64,000 bases of DNA from Paenibacillus catalpae (GTDB lineage: Bacteria > Bacillota > Bacilli > Paenibacillales > Paenibacillaceae): NCBI RefSeq assembly GCF_900112695.1, contig NZ_FOMT01000002.1, forward strand, positions 440,479-504,478, read 5' to 3'. The translations under genes were made by a program, and so were the position numbers. Shown one piece after another: positions 1 to 8,268 of this stretch (its first letter is position 1; every line of letters starts with the position of its first letter). The notes beneath the pieces were generated by a model that searched no databases, was not told the DNA's origin, and saw nothing but the letters and a program-made list of their open reading frames with translations.

Positions 1-391
1 AATTCCGGTTCTCGTTCAACTGCACCTCGATGCGCAGGTCGTAAATCCGGTTTTTGAATCTCGACAAATGAATGCCCCGTTGAACGAGGTATGTGGTGCC
101 TTGGATTTTGTTTTTTAAGGAATGGAATAATTGCGGCCACGTCAGATTTCTTCTCTTTCTGGCACCGAGCTGATAGGAATAAGTGCCGTTCTTATGTTCA
201 ACGCGCATAACGCCGACGCCATGGGAGCCGGAATTTGGCTTGACATAGACCATTTGATAGAGCTGGAGCATTCTTTTCAAAGAGTTTTCACTAAACAGGA
301 GAGTATGCGGAACATGACTGCGGATTGAAGCTTTTTGATTAAGAACAACGGTTTTAGCCCATTTGTTATAGACGCCTCTTCTTTTTCTCAT
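1..391 (-). CDS. YheC/YheD-like ATP-grasp protein, N-terminal part (partial)
   Basis: This minus-strand frame is open from an ATG at 389-391 to the window edge, so the 3' end is missing. The 130 visible residues begin MRKRRGVYNKWAKTVVL and contain a VYVKPNSGSHGVGVMRV stretch. That resembles the nucleotide-binding strand and glycine-rich loop of the YheC/YheD ATP-grasp family, whose members in Bacillales are linked to the spore coat. A GGAGG lies about 14 bases before the ATG, a long spacing. The plus-strand gene at 544 is divergent. The family call rests on the lysine and glycine loop plus the later DLRIEVQLNENRN segment. Full length and function cannot be judged here. Confidence 0.7.
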   Translation of the reverse strand, partial: MRKRRGVYNKWAKTVVLNQKASIRSHVPHTLLFSENSLKRMLQLYQMVYVKPNSGSHGVGVMRVEHKNGTYSYQLGARKRRNLTWPQLFHSLKNKIQGTTYLVQRGIHLSRFKNRIYDLRIEVQLNENRN

Positions 392-543
392 AGGGAAACT
401 ATCTTCCTCCGTCTTTCTGACATGATAGTCTTACAGAGATAACATATGCTTGCCTTTTCTTTTGCGAGTGGGCTTTATGCGGGGCGATTCTGTTTTGGGG
501 CGCATAGGATGGAAGAATGATAGACCGAAATGGAGGATGCTTC

Positions 544-1800
544 ATGCCTATTTCTATGAATAATGTCTCTCTCCGCGCCAAATGGGAGGAAGTGAGACAG
601 CTGTATCCTTGGTATAAAGAGATGACCGGGGATAGTAACGATTTCAATTGGGAGGACGTTCCGCTGCTCACCCAGGACAGATTACTTCCCTATTACGAGA
701 GTGATGAGGTTCCGCAGGATTGGAATGTATACCGGACATCAGGTACAAGCGGCAATAAACGCAAGGCAATCTACTACGACGCGATAGATGAAGAAGCCTA
801 TATTCAGTATAAAAAAGAGATGTTCGCGGAGCTCCTTAAAGGTTATAACGCATCCCGCGCGCTGAGCGATATGGGGACAGGTCATGCGGAGGCTACAGCC
901 GTACAAATATTTGAGGAACTGGGTCTTGCTTGTGAGTCGGTTCCGTTTGGCTTGCCTGCTGCGGCCCATCTGATCCGGATTGCCGACTATAAGCCGGATA
1001 TGCTGTATACCATGCCTTCTCTTATGGATGGCATGCTGCGCGTTGCTCCGCCGGATTTCAATTGGGGTTTGCAAGGCGTCATACTGGTCGGGGAACCGGC
1101 ACCTCCTGCATGGAGGCAGCGGGTAGCGGAGCGGCTCGGCATCACGGAGCATGATGTGATGGATACACTGGGCAGCATCGAGATTGGAACGATTGCTTAT
1201 TATGACCGGTCAATCGGAAGGTATGTCGTCATGGATGGCGTTTTCGCAGAAGGCGTCACCCCAGCCGAGGCGGGCTTGCCTGAAGTAGAGCTTCCTGAAG
1301 GCGAGCAGCTGCTTGTGTTGACCTCTCTCGTACGGCGGCGTTTCCCTGCTCTTCGTTTTGTCACTTATGATGTAGTGCGGGATTTAAGAGTGGAGCAGCG
1401 GGACGGAAAGCTGATCACTACCTTTGAGGCCATAGTGAAGCGGGTTGGGCCGGAGCTGAAGCATGGGGAAAAAATCAGCGTTTACGATATCGAGAACGCA
1501 ATCTTCAAGCATGTCGGGCAAGCGGTTGTGAAGGTGCTGGTGAATGGCAATAAGCTGCAGGTTCGGATTACAACGACGGATAACCTGAATGAGGAAGTAA
1601 AAGCTGCGGTTCGTGATGAGCTGCACAGCACGATTCCGGCTATTGGAGCGATGGTTCGCGGCGGTCTTCTGGAGCAGATGGATGTTCTGTTTTATGGCAA
1701 GGATACGGATTCCTCCTTATCGGAGGGAACGGGGAAGAAGCCGATTAAGCAGAAAAAGCTGTTTGTGCAGCAAGCCAGCGAAGGAAGGGATCGTGAATGA
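544..1800 (+). CDS. PaaK-like AMP-forming acyl/aminoacyl-adenylating enzyme
   Basis: A 418-residue member of the phenylacetate-CoA ligase / coenzyme F390 synthetase branch of adenylate-forming enzymes. The ATP-binding P-loop is visible as YRTSGTSGNKRKAIYY near residue 73, followed by the GVILVGEP and DTLGSIEIGT segments of the adenylation core and a C-terminal subdomain. The start at 544 is chosen because GGAGG lies 8 bases before it; an in-frame ATG at 517 has no such site. Its stop overlaps the ATG of the sbnA-like gene by four bases (ATGA), so the genes are translationally coupled. The family activates carboxylic acids as adenylates. The context suggests the substrate may be diaminopropionate, its precursor, or a partner acid. 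No carrier-protein gene is adjacent. Confidence 0.8.
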   Translation: MPISMNNVSLRAKWEEVRQLYPWYKEMTGDSNDFNWEDVPLLTQDRLLPYYESDEVPQDWNVYRTSGTSGNKRKAIYYDAIDEEAYIQYKKEMFAELLKGYNASRALSDMGTGHAEATAVQIFEELGLACESVPFGLPAAAHLIRIADYKPDMLYTMPSLMDGMLRVAPPDFNWGLQGVILVGEPAPPAWRQRVAERLGITEHDVMDTLGSIEIGTIAYYDRSIGRYVVMDGVFAEGVTPAEAGLPEVELPEGEQLLVLTSLVRRRFPALRFVTYDVVRDLRVEQRDGKLITTFEAIVKRVGPELKHGEKISVYDIENAIFKHVGQAVVKVLVNGNKLQVRITTTDNLNEEVKAAVRDELHSTIPAIGAMVRGGLLEQMDVLFYGKDTDSSLSEGTGKKPIKQKKLFVQQASEGRDRE

Positions 1801-2801
1801 GCCTTTACGATAATGTGGCTTCCATGATCGGCAATACTCCAATGGTGAAGCTTGGGAGGCTGTTCGAGCATGCCGGATTTGACGTATACGCCAAGCTGGA
1901 GATGCATAATCCCGGCGGCAGCGTGAAGGATCGTCCCGCGAAAGCGATGCTGCAGGCAGCACTTGAGGAAGGCCGCATTAAGCCCGGCTCCGTTATTGTG
2001 GAGTCCAGCTCCGGCAATCTGGCTGTAGGGCTTGCACAGCTGTGCAACACGATGGGCTTCACGTTTATTTGTGTCGTGGATCCAAAGACGACGGAAGCGA
2101 ATCTTCGCGTCCTTCGGGCATATGGCGCGAGAATTGATCTGGTTGAGAAGCCGGACCCCGAGACAGGAGAGTTCGTTCCTGCAAGACTTGCCCGTGTACG
2201 CCGCTGGTTGAAGAGGCTGCCGGATGCTTTCTGGCCGAATCAGTATGGCAATAAAAACAATGCTTTGTCCCACCAGCAGACGACGATGGCGGAGATAGCC
2301 GCCGATCTTCCGGGGCTGGACTATTTGTTTTGCGGCGTTAGTACCTGCGGAACAATCCGGGGATGTGTGGACTATATCCAGTCTAATGGACTCCGGACGA
2401 AGGTGATAGCGGTTGATGCGGAGGGCAGCATTATTTTCGGAGGGGAGAAAGGGAAGGTTACCCGCATGCTGCCTGGGCTGGGTGCCGGGATTAAGCCGGG
2501 GCTCTGTCCGGATGAGGGGATTCATGAGGTTGTTAGAGTGAATGACCGGGACTGTATTGCCGGCTGCAGGAAGCTGGTTCGCATGGAATCCATCCTTGCT
2601 GGAGGGTCCTCTGGCGGAGTGATAGCGGCTGTCGAAAAATTTAGTCCGTTCATCGAGCCCGGCTCAACCTGTGCGGTGCTGCTGCCGGACCGGGGAGAAC
2701 GATATTTGAATACCGTTTACGACGATGTCTGGGTGTCACGGTTATTCGGCAACAGCTTTGCAGCCAGTCTTCATAAGCAAGGAGGAGTGATCAAGAGATG
2801 A
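1797..2801 (+). CDS. sbnA: SbnA-like PLP enzyme of 2,3-diaminopropionate synthesis
   Basis: A 334-residue fold-type II PLP enzyme of the cysteine synthase group. NPGGSVKDRPA places the Schiff-base lysine at Lys44, SSSGNLAVGLA forms the carboxylate loop, and a glycine-rich GGSSGG lies near the end. In Staphylococcus aureus, SbnA condenses O-phosphoserine with glutamate to N-(1-amino-1-carboxyl-2-ethyl)-glutamate. The next gene is SbnB-like, which strongly favours this role over O-acetylserine sulfhydrylase. The gene overlaps both neighbours by ATGA. A housekeeping CysK or cystathionine synthase is the alternative if the context is misleading. Confidence 0.85.
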   Translation: MSLYDNVASMIGNTPMVKLGRLFEHAGFDVYAKLEMHNPGGSVKDRPAKAMLQAALEEGRIKPGSVIVESSSGNLAVGLAQLCNTMGFTFICVVDPKTTEANLRVLRAYGARIDLVEKPDPETGEFVPARLARVRRWLKRLPDAFWPNQYGNKNNALSHQQTTMAEIAADLPGLDYLFCGVSTCGTIRGCVDYIQSNGLRTKVIAVDAEGSIIFGGEKGKVTRMLPGLGAGIKPGLCPDEGIHEVVRVNDRDCIAGCRKLVRMESILAGGSSGGVIAAVEKFSPFIEPGSTCAVLLPDRGERYLNTVYDDVWVSRLFGNSFAASLHKQGGVIKR

Positions 2802-3766
2802 TTTATTTGAACGAACACAATTTGGAGCAGATCGGCATTGATTGGCCGGCACTTGCGTCTCTTATTGAAGAAGCTGCCGCTGCATTCGCAGCAGGGGAGT
2901 GTGCGCAGCCGATCAAGCCCTACCTGAAGTATGGCGATGAACGCAACCGCATTATTGCGATGCCGGCTTATGTCAGCCGTCCGGTCCGCGCGGCGGGTCT
3001 GAAGTGGATTGCCAGCTTTCCTGGCAATATTGATATCGGATTGCCGAGAGCAAACAGTGTAACGATTCTGAATGACCCGGATACCGGCGTTCCCGTCGCT
3101 ATGGTGCAGGGCAGTCTTATCAGTGCGATCCGCACGGCGGCTGTCAGTGGCGCTTTATTGCGCAAGCTGGTTGCCGGAGGGGAGAAGCCGCTGCGTGTGG
3201 CGCTGATCGGCATGGGACCAATCGGGCGAATGCATGTGCATATGCTGAATGGTCTGCTTGGCGACCGGATTAGCCGGATTACCGCTTTTGACCGGCGGGA
3301 TGTTGATGTGGAGGAATGGCTGAACGGTGTTCCGTCCGTCATTCCTGTCGAGAAGGCGGCGTCCTGGCAGGAGGCATACCGCGGAGCGGATGTCGTGTTC
3401 ACCTGTACGGCCGCGCCGGAGAGGTATATTGACGAAGCTGCCAAGCCGGATGCCATCCTGATGCATGTCTCGCTCCGCGATTATAATTTGGATGCCTTGG
3501 GCAATGTAGGAACCGTCATCGTCGACAGCTGGGAGGAAATCTGCCGGGCGGATACGGACACGGAGCGTCTTCATCTGTATGCCGGCCTGCAGGCTGAGAG
3601 TACGATGACTTTGGCCGATGCGCTGGCGCTTCCGCAGGAGCGGGTGATTCGTCCGGAAGGACCAACCTTGTTTACGCCGATGGGTCTTGCGGTATTCGAT
3701 GTTGCGGTAGCGGCGCATTATGCCGAGGCGGCGAAGCGGCTTGGAGTAGGCTTGAGACTGGAATAG
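2798..3766 (+). CDS. sbnB: SbnB-like N-(2-amino-2-carboxyethyl)-L-glutamate dehydrogenase
   Basis: A 322-residue member of the ornithine cyclodeaminase / mu-crystallin family. It has the GLKWIASFPGNIDIGLPRAN substrate region, the TAAVSGALLRKL helix, and a Rossmann nucleotide-binding motif ALIGMGPIGRMHVHML. SbnB oxidatively cleaves the product of SbnA to L-2,3-diaminopropionate and 2-oxoglutarate using NAD. The ATG overlaps the sbnA stop (ATGA), so all three genes form one translationally coupled unit. Ornithine or alanine dehydrogenase relatives share the fold; the adjacent SbnA homologue decides the call. Confidence 0.85.
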   Translation: MIYLNEHNLEQIGIDWPALASLIEEAAAAFAAGECAQPIKPYLKYGDERNRIIAMPAYVSRPVRAAGLKWIASFPGNIDIGLPRANSVTILNDPDTGVPVAMVQGSLISAIRTAAVSGALLRKLVAGGEKPLRVALIGMGPIGRMHVHMLNGLLGDRISRITAFDRRDVDVEEWLNGVPSVIPVEKAASWQEAYRGADVVFTCTAAPERYIDEAAKPDAILMHVSLRDYNLDALGNVGTVIVDSWEEICRADTDTERLHLYAGLQAESTMTLADALALPQERVIRPEGPTLFTPMGLAVFDVAVAAHYAEAAKRLGVGLRLE

Positions 3767-3889
3767 AGGAGCGGGCACTGGGGATTATTTTTCGAAAAGC
3801 TTTATAAGATCAGTACAGACAAGGTTGTTCAATCAAACCGCAAAAATGCCTGCAAGAAAGTATTTGGACTGTTCTAGATACAAAAATAG

Positions 3890-3918
3890 CAGCCTGGGCA
3901 TGTAGCCCAGGCTGTTTT
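3890..3918. terminator. Bidirectional rho-independent terminator
   Basis: A 10-bp perfect stem (3890-3899 with 3905-3914) has a 5-base loop. TTTT follows on the plus strand, and TATTTTTG follows on the minus strand. It sits between the convergent sbnB-like and aldose epimerase genes and can end both. The rest of 3767-3928 shows no gene. Confidence 0.85.
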
Positions 3919-3928
3919 CTATTTCCTA

Positions 3929-4933
3929 TTATTTAGCTGCTCGCAAGTAGAAACGGCTCGAGTTCTCCCAGATGCCGCCCGGCTCCAGGCTGACAAGACC
4001 AATCTCGTCTGCAGGCAGGTCAACATTTGGCGCATTAACCAGGTTAAGCTGCGGTTCGGGGCAGAAGAAGCCTTTGGTGCTGTTGTTGTTCCACACCATC
4101 CATTGCTTGAAGGCAGTGCCAACATCGTATACAAGCGACACTTGCTCGCGGGCATCCGTCAGCACCATTTGGTTGCGGCCGTTACGCGGCTCTGCCGTGT
4201 AATGGTTGTCCATGGCTTCCCAATACGTAGGAACGCCGGTGGTTTGGATGGCTTGCTCTCCTTCTGACAACGGAAGGAATTGGCCGGTAGGCAGCATGCG
4301 CTCGCTCATTTCCCAACGCTTGCCGATCGTTATCGTGAAGGAACAGTCTTCCGGCTTGCTGTTAGGCGCGAACGGAGCGTTAACAGCAGTATGGAATGCG
4401 ACCATACAAGGCATAGCGTCTTGTCCTTCATTATGTACGGAAATATGCTGAAGAAGTCCTGTATCGTTTAAGGCATAACGAAGACGAAGGGTAAATACAT
4501 GCGGCAGGAATTCGAAGATCGGATGCTTCTCGTCTACCGACAGTTTTAGAGAGACATAGCTTTCCGTTTTGTTTACGCCATAATCTTCAACGGTCCAGAC
4601 TGCTGTATGGGCAAAGCCATGCAGATGGTTGCCGGTTTTCGGCTCGTTGATCGGGAAGGTATACGTTCTGCCATTAAATTCAAAACGGCCGTCTTCATAA
4701 CGGTTAGGCGGGAACAATACCGGAATGCCATGAACGCCGGGGCTTGCCTTGAAAGCTTCCATTTCTTGCTCGGCAGGCTCGCGGAGAATATGATAACCTT
4801 TGCTTGTGTCGCGGAAGGCGATCAGATTCGCGCCAACTTCCGGCAGCACAGCAGCTTCATAAGAGCCCCATTGGAGCCATACAGCTTTCTCGCCTTGGTA
4901 TAATTCCTCAAATGCTTTTCCTTGCGTGCTCAT
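3929..4933 (-). CDS. Aldose 1-epimerase family protein (GalM-like)
   Basis: A 334-residue beta-sandwich mutarotase-fold protein. The NHLHGFAHTAVW motif supplies the catalytic histidine region, and GFFCPEPQLNLVNAP near the C-terminus holds the conserved glutamate of the family. The start is set by AAGGAGG seven bases upstream. Family members interconvert alpha and beta anomers of free hexoses, and some paralogues act on hexose-6-phosphates or act as sugar sensors. It is a single gene between two terminator-like structures, and no sugar operon adjoins it, so the substrate cannot be told. Confidence 0.85.
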   Translation of the reverse strand: MSTQGKAFEELYQGEKAVWLQWGSYEAAVLPEVGANLIAFRDTSKGYHILREPAEQEMEAFKASPGVHGIPVLFPPNRYEDGRFEFNGRTYTFPINEPKTGNHLHGFAHTAVWTVEDYGVNKTESYVSLKLSVDEKHPIFEFLPHVFTLRLRYALNDTGLLQHISVHNEGQDAMPCMVAFHTAVNAPFAPNSKPEDCSFTITIGKRWEMSERMLPTGQFLPLSEGEQAIQTTGVPTYWEAMDNHYTAEPRNGRNQMVLTDAREQVSLVYDVGTAFKQWMVWNNNSTKGFFCPEPQLNLVNAPNVDLPADEIGLVSLEPGGIWENSSRFYLRAAK

Positions 4934-4980
4934 GATACTGCCTCCTTATTATCAACCTTCCATTAGAATAACAGGATGGT

Positions 4981-5037
4981 CTTGAACAGACAACCGCCGC
5001 ATTCCCGGAATGGAAATGCGGCGGTTGTCTGTTCAAG
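4981..5037. repeat. Long perfect inverted repeat (23-bp arms)
   Basis: Arms at 4981-5003 and 5015-5037 are perfectly complementary around an 11-base loop. It lies between the LytTR gene and the epimerase gene, both on the minus strand, just after the LytTR stop. Neither side has a clear T-run, so it is not a textbook terminator. It could be a transcript-stabilising hairpin or a factor-assisted terminator. Confidence 0.7.
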
Positions 5038-5043
5038 TCGAGC

Positions 5044-5406
5044 TTATGGCGTTATTCGCAGCTCGTTGTTAATTTCGCGCTGTGTGAATAGCTGCTGCAG
5101 CACGTATTGTTTACGTCTAGGTACCGGTACTTGCTTCGATTCATGATACTCGGAGCCAAAGTATACGACGCCGCCGGCAATGGACTTGATCTTGCCGATA
5201 TTAATGTAGCAATTCGTATTCACCGGATAAAAGCTGCTATTTGCGGTTAGCTGCTGAATCTGCTCGGCAGTCATTCTCTTCTTTATGTTGTAGTTTCTGC
5301 CGTGAAAGCTGACTAAACCAAGAGTACCAAGCTTGAAGTAAAGCACATCCGATTCCAGTTCGAAATCCTCATAGACATTCCGGCCGCTCAGCGTAGTATT
5401 CATCAT
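5044..5406 (-). CDS. Stand-alone LytTR-type DNA-binding regulator
   Basis: A 120-residue protein that is essentially one LytTR domain. It has a LVSFHGRNYNIKKRMTAEQI strand-helix region, the FYPVNTNCYINIGKIKSI core and a terminal VPVPRRKQYVLQQL helix. LytTR domains usually follow a response-regulator receiver or other sensor, but here there is none. Such single-domain members control competence, bacteriocin or surface genes in other Firmicutes. No kinase or peptide gene adjoins it. A near-consensus catabolite element lies 35 bases upstream of the start. Target genes are not evident. Confidence 0.8.
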   Translation of the reverse strand: MMNTTLSGRNVYEDFELESDVLYFKLGTLGLVSFHGRNYNIKKRMTAEQIQQLTANSSFYPVNTNCYINIGKIKSIAGGVVYFGSEYHESKQVPVPRRKQYVLQQLFTQREINNELRITP

Positions 5407-5440
5407 TCCGATTCCCCCTTAGAAATGTGAACTACTGATT

Positions 5441-5454
5441 TGATAGCGCTTACA
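5441..5454. promoter_or_regulatory. Candidate cre (CcpA) site upstream of LytTR gene
   Basis: TGATAGCGCTTACA matches TGWAANCGNTNWCA at all but the fourth position. It lies 35 bases upstream of the LytTR gene start, where a promoter would be expected. Predicted from sequence only. Confidence 0.4.
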
Positions 5455-5582
5455 TTATATCACGCCTATTCATGGATGAAAAGACATTTTTTCTAAAGGC
5501 ATTGTGAAGACGATTGGCATGTGCTATGTTCACTTTACTGTACACTACTGATTGTACTCTAATGAAGAAAGGTTGTTGAGGA

Positions 5583-6671
5583 ATGAGCAAGAACCAGACT
5601 TTTGAAGACACTTTATACATTGGCTCTTACGGAACGGAGTCGGAAGCAACAATTCGCGTTTGCGCTTTTGACGGTGCAGCAGGCACGATTACCGTCAAAC
5701 AGGAAGTTGCCGGAGTTCAGAATGCATCCTATTTGGCTGTGGACCCAGCGGGCCGCCATCTGTATGCCGTAAGCGAAACCGGCCAGACCGGAGCCGAAGC
5801 GGGAGGTTCCGTCGTATCCTTTGCGGTTGAAGAGGGAAGCGGGACGCTGACAGAGCTGAACCGCCAGCTGTCGCATGGCGCAGATCCTTGTTACATAACG
5901 GTTGATGCCGATCATCACGCTGTTCTAGTCGCCAACTATACGGGAGGCAACGCAGCACTTCTTCCTATTAAAGGAGACGGTACAATTGCACCGGCAACAT
6001 CGGTTGTCCGGGAGGATGCACCGCTTGGTTCAATTACAGCACGTCAGGACGCTCCTCACGCCCACGCCATTGTTGTAAACGGCAATTATGTTTATGTAAA
6101 TGATCTGGGCACTGATCTTATTCATACCTTCAAGATTGAAGACGGAACCCGGCTTGTGAAGCAAAGCTCGTGCAAGCTTCATTCAGGCGCGGGCCCACGC
6201 CATATTGTTTTCCACCAGAGCTTGTCATGCGCTTATGTGATGAATGAGCTGGATTCCACAATTACGTTGCTGAGCGTATCGGACAACGGGGAGCTGGCGC
6301 CGGTTCAAACGGTATCCGCATTGCCGGAAGGCTTCTCCGGTTACAATGATGCAGCAGATATTCATCTGTCGCCATCCGGCCGTTACTTGTACAGCTCGAA
6401 CCGCGGTCATAACAGCATCGCTGTGTTTGCTGTAGATCAAGCGGATGGCAGCCTGACGCTTATTCAGAATGCTTCCTGTGAAGGCGATGCGCCTCGTAAC
6501 TTCCTGGTGCTTCCCGGCGGCAGCCAGCTGCTTGTTGCCAATCAGAAGACGGGCAATATCGTATTATTCACGGTTAATCAAGAGACGGGGCTTATTCAAT
6601 CAGAAGGTACTATACTCGAAGTGCCAAGCCCGGTATGCATACGTTTAGGTGCTGCCAAGCAGCTTGGATAA
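5583..6671 (+). CDS. pgl: Lactonase family beta-propeller protein (6-phosphogluconolactonase, YkgB/Pgl type)
   Basis: A 362-residue protein starting with LYIGSYGTESEATIRV. It repeats the SYLAVDPAGRHLYAVSE and IHLSPSGRYLYSSNRGHNS blade signatures of the seven-bladed lactonase propeller. GPRHIVFH and the SNRGHNSIAVF segment are characteristic. Homologues such as B. subtilis YkgB hydrolyse 6-phosphogluconolactone in the oxidative pentose phosphate pathway. There is no signal peptide, so it is cytoplasmic. The exporter gene starts 18 bases downstream and is probably co-transcribed. Other lactones are possible substrates. Confidence 0.8.
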   Translation: MSKNQTFEDTLYIGSYGTESEATIRVCAFDGAAGTITVKQEVAGVQNASYLAVDPAGRHLYAVSETGQTGAEAGGSVVSFAVEEGSGTLTELNRQLSHGADPCYITVDADHHAVLVANYTGGNAALLPIKGDGTIAPATSVVREDAPLGSITARQDAPHAHAIVVNGNYVYVNDLGTDLIHTFKIEDGTRLVKQSSCKLHSGAGPRHIVFHQSLSCAYVMNELDSTITLLSVSDNGELAPVQTVSALPEGFSGYNDAADIHLSPSGRYLYSSNRGHNSIAVFAVDQADGSLTLIQNASCEGDAPRNFLVLPGGSQLLVANQKTGNIVLFTVNQETGLIQSEGTILEVPSPVCIRLGAAKQLG

Positions 6672-6689
6672 AAGAAAGAAGGAATTCGA

Positions 6690-7907
6690 ATGTCCGCTAG
6701 CAATTCGGCGAAAATCTCTCCGGCTGTCAAGCTGGGGACGGTGTACTCTATTCTTTTTGCCATCAGCTCTGTCCATTTGCTTAATGATGCGATGCAATCG
6801 GTCGTATCGGCATTATTCCCGATTTTCGAAGATTCGCTTGGTTTAAAATTCGGCCAGATTGGCTGGATCGCTTTTACCCTTAACATGACCTCTTCGGTGC
6901 TGCAGCCGGCCGTAGGCTTATTGTCGGATAAGAAGCCTGCGCCTTGGATGCTTCCGGTCGGGATGGCCTGCAGCCTTGTCGGCATGGTTGGCCTTGCTTA
7001 TGCGCCAAGCTTCTGGATGCTGCTGCTCGCGGTTGTCTTCGTAGGTTTTGGTTCGGCCGTATTTCACCCGGAGGGATCCCGTGTCGTATTCTTTGCTGCG
7101 GGTGAACGCCGCGGTCTTGCGCAGTCGATCTATCAGGTTGGGGGCAACTTCGGCCAGGCGCTTGCTCCGCTGATGACGATCTATATTTTTGTTCCGCTTG
7201 GTCAGCGTGGCGCAGTTCTTGGTACCTTCTTGGCCATTGCCGCAATTATCGTATTGCTCAGAGTTGTTCCATGGTACGGGGCACAGCTTGCAGCGAATGG
7301 TGCGCTCGTTAAGAAAAAGGCTGGTGCCGCCCCGGCGGTAAAGCCTTACAGCAACAAAGTGATTGCCTTCGCTCTGACGCTGCTGCTTGTTCTCGTCTTT
7401 GCACGTTCTTGGTACGCGGCCGGAATCAGCAGCTTTTACAATTTCTATATGCAGGATAATTACGGCTTGTCCATTAAAGCAGCCCAGGTACCGCTCTTTA
7501 TCTTTATGGCGGCGGGTGTGCTGGGCACCTTCCTCGGAGGGATTTTGTCCGACCGGTTTGGCCGGAAACGGATGATGCTCTTCTCGATTGCCGGCTCTGC
7601 GCCATTCGCCCTGCTGCTGCCGCATGTATCGCTTGGCTGGGTTTATCCGGTTATCTTCTTGCTTGGATTTATCCTGCAATCGGGCTTCTCGGTCAGCGTC
7701 GTTTATGCGCAGGAGCTTCTGCCGGGCAAGGTAGGCATGGCGTCAGGACTCATTACGGGTCTTGCCTTTGGTATGGGCGGACTTGGTTCGATCGTACTCG
7801 GAACCGCAGCTGATCACTACGGCATTCTGGATACGATGGTTGTCTGCAGCTTCCTTCCGTTGATCGGCCTATTATCTATTTTGCTTCCGAAAGATCGTAG
7901 AGAATAA
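6690..7907 (+). CDS. MFS exporter of the FSR (fosmidomycin resistance) type
   Basis: A 405-residue, roughly 12-helix transporter. It starts with the SSVHLLNDAMQSVVSALFP segment typical of the FSR branch and carries FGSAVFHPEGSRVVFFAAG and AQSIYQVGGNFGQALAPL. A second A-like loop LSDRFGRKRMM lies between helices 8 and 9. AAGAAGG precedes the ATG. Fsr exports fosmidomycin in E. coli; in Bacillales, paralogues are common and mostly uncharacterised. It is likely co-transcribed with the lactonase, but the substrate is unknown. Confidence 0.8.
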   Translation: MSASNSAKISPAVKLGTVYSILFAISSVHLLNDAMQSVVSALFPIFEDSLGLKFGQIGWIAFTLNMTSSVLQPAVGLLSDKKPAPWMLPVGMACSLVGMVGLAYAPSFWMLLLAVVFVGFGSAVFHPEGSRVVFFAAGERRGLAQSIYQVGGNFGQALAPLMTIYIFVPLGQRGAVLGTFLAIAAIIVLLRVVPWYGAQLAANGALVKKKAGAAPAVKPYSNKVIAFALTLLLVLVFARSWYAAGISSFYNFYMQDNYGLSIKAAQVPLFIFMAAGVLGTFLGGILSDRFGRKRMMLFSIAGSAPFALLLPHVSLGWVYPVIFLLGFILQSGFSVSVVYAQELLPGKVGMASGLITGLAFGMGGLGSIVLGTAADHYGILDTMVVCSFLPLIGLLSILLPKDRRE

Positions 7908-7908
7908 A

Positions 7909-8070
7909 GATGACAAAAGTTTGGCTTCGAGTCAAAAATCAGGGTATTGCCAGGCTGGTAAGGAGACTGCCGCAATCGAACGTGTTTTGCTGGCACCGGG
8001 GCGCTGTCGCGTGACCATTAAGGCCGAAGGCGGTCCTCTGACAGTTGAGTGGGTTAGGCTGGAGGCCTAG
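7909..8070 (+). pseudogene. Probable C-terminal remnant of a decayed coding gene
   Basis: The frame ending at TAG 8068-8070 reads smoothly with coding-like content (RVTIKAEGGPLTVEWVRLEA at its end). It has no start codon or ribosome site, and its upstream part runs into the exporter gene in the wrong frame. The terminal strand-like sequence recalls C-terminal beta-sandwich domains of glycoside hydrolases or other surface proteins. Parent family and extent are unproven, and a chance open frame remains possible. Confidence 0.35.
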
Positions 8071-8094
8071 TAATATTCTATTAAACGGTAACAT

Positions 8095-8124
8095 TTGACA
8101 AAAAATGATAGTATACGCTATTAT
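8095..8124 (+). promoter_or_regulatory. Sigma-A promoter for the SLH / giant surface protein operon
   Basis: TTGACA at 8095-8100, an 18-base spacer and TATTAT at 8119-8124. Transcription would begin near 8131, leaving a leader of about 138 bases before the SLH start. The 360-base gap 7908-8268 holds only the gene remnant, this promoter and the hairpin that follows. Confidence 0.65.
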
Positions 8125-8143
8125 AAAAATAATTTTTGAGCGA

Positions 8144-8183
8144 AGCACGCCAAAAGCCTTACGGGTTTTTTGTGTGCTTTTTT
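8144..8183 (+). terminator. Leader hairpin with T-run (terminator or attenuator)
   Basis: Left arm 8144-8155 pairs with 8166-8178 with one wobble and one mismatch, the upper stem continues as AAAAGCC/GGGTTTT, and six T follow. It lies downstream of the predicted promoter and upstream of the SLH start, so it would sit in the leader RNA. It may attenuate the operon, or it may be an old terminator that the promoter overlaps. Confidence 0.5.
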
Positions 8184-8268
8184 GCTATACAAATATGCGT
8201 ATGCGGGGGAAGCAGGCAATAACCAGGGGCTTAAGAGAGCTTGAAAATCGTAGAGGAGATGATAGATT

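Noticed and set aside
1692..2525. Long minus-strand frame (277 codons) opposite the sbnA-like gene
   Set aside because: The plus-strand gene has clear PLP-enzyme motifs and the antisense translation shows no family motif or ribosome site; it is a codon-bias shadow.
6918..7679. 253-codon minus-strand frame opposite the FSR exporter
   Set aside because: Low-complexity charged translation rich in Arg/Gln/Asn, typical of antisense to a membrane protein gene.
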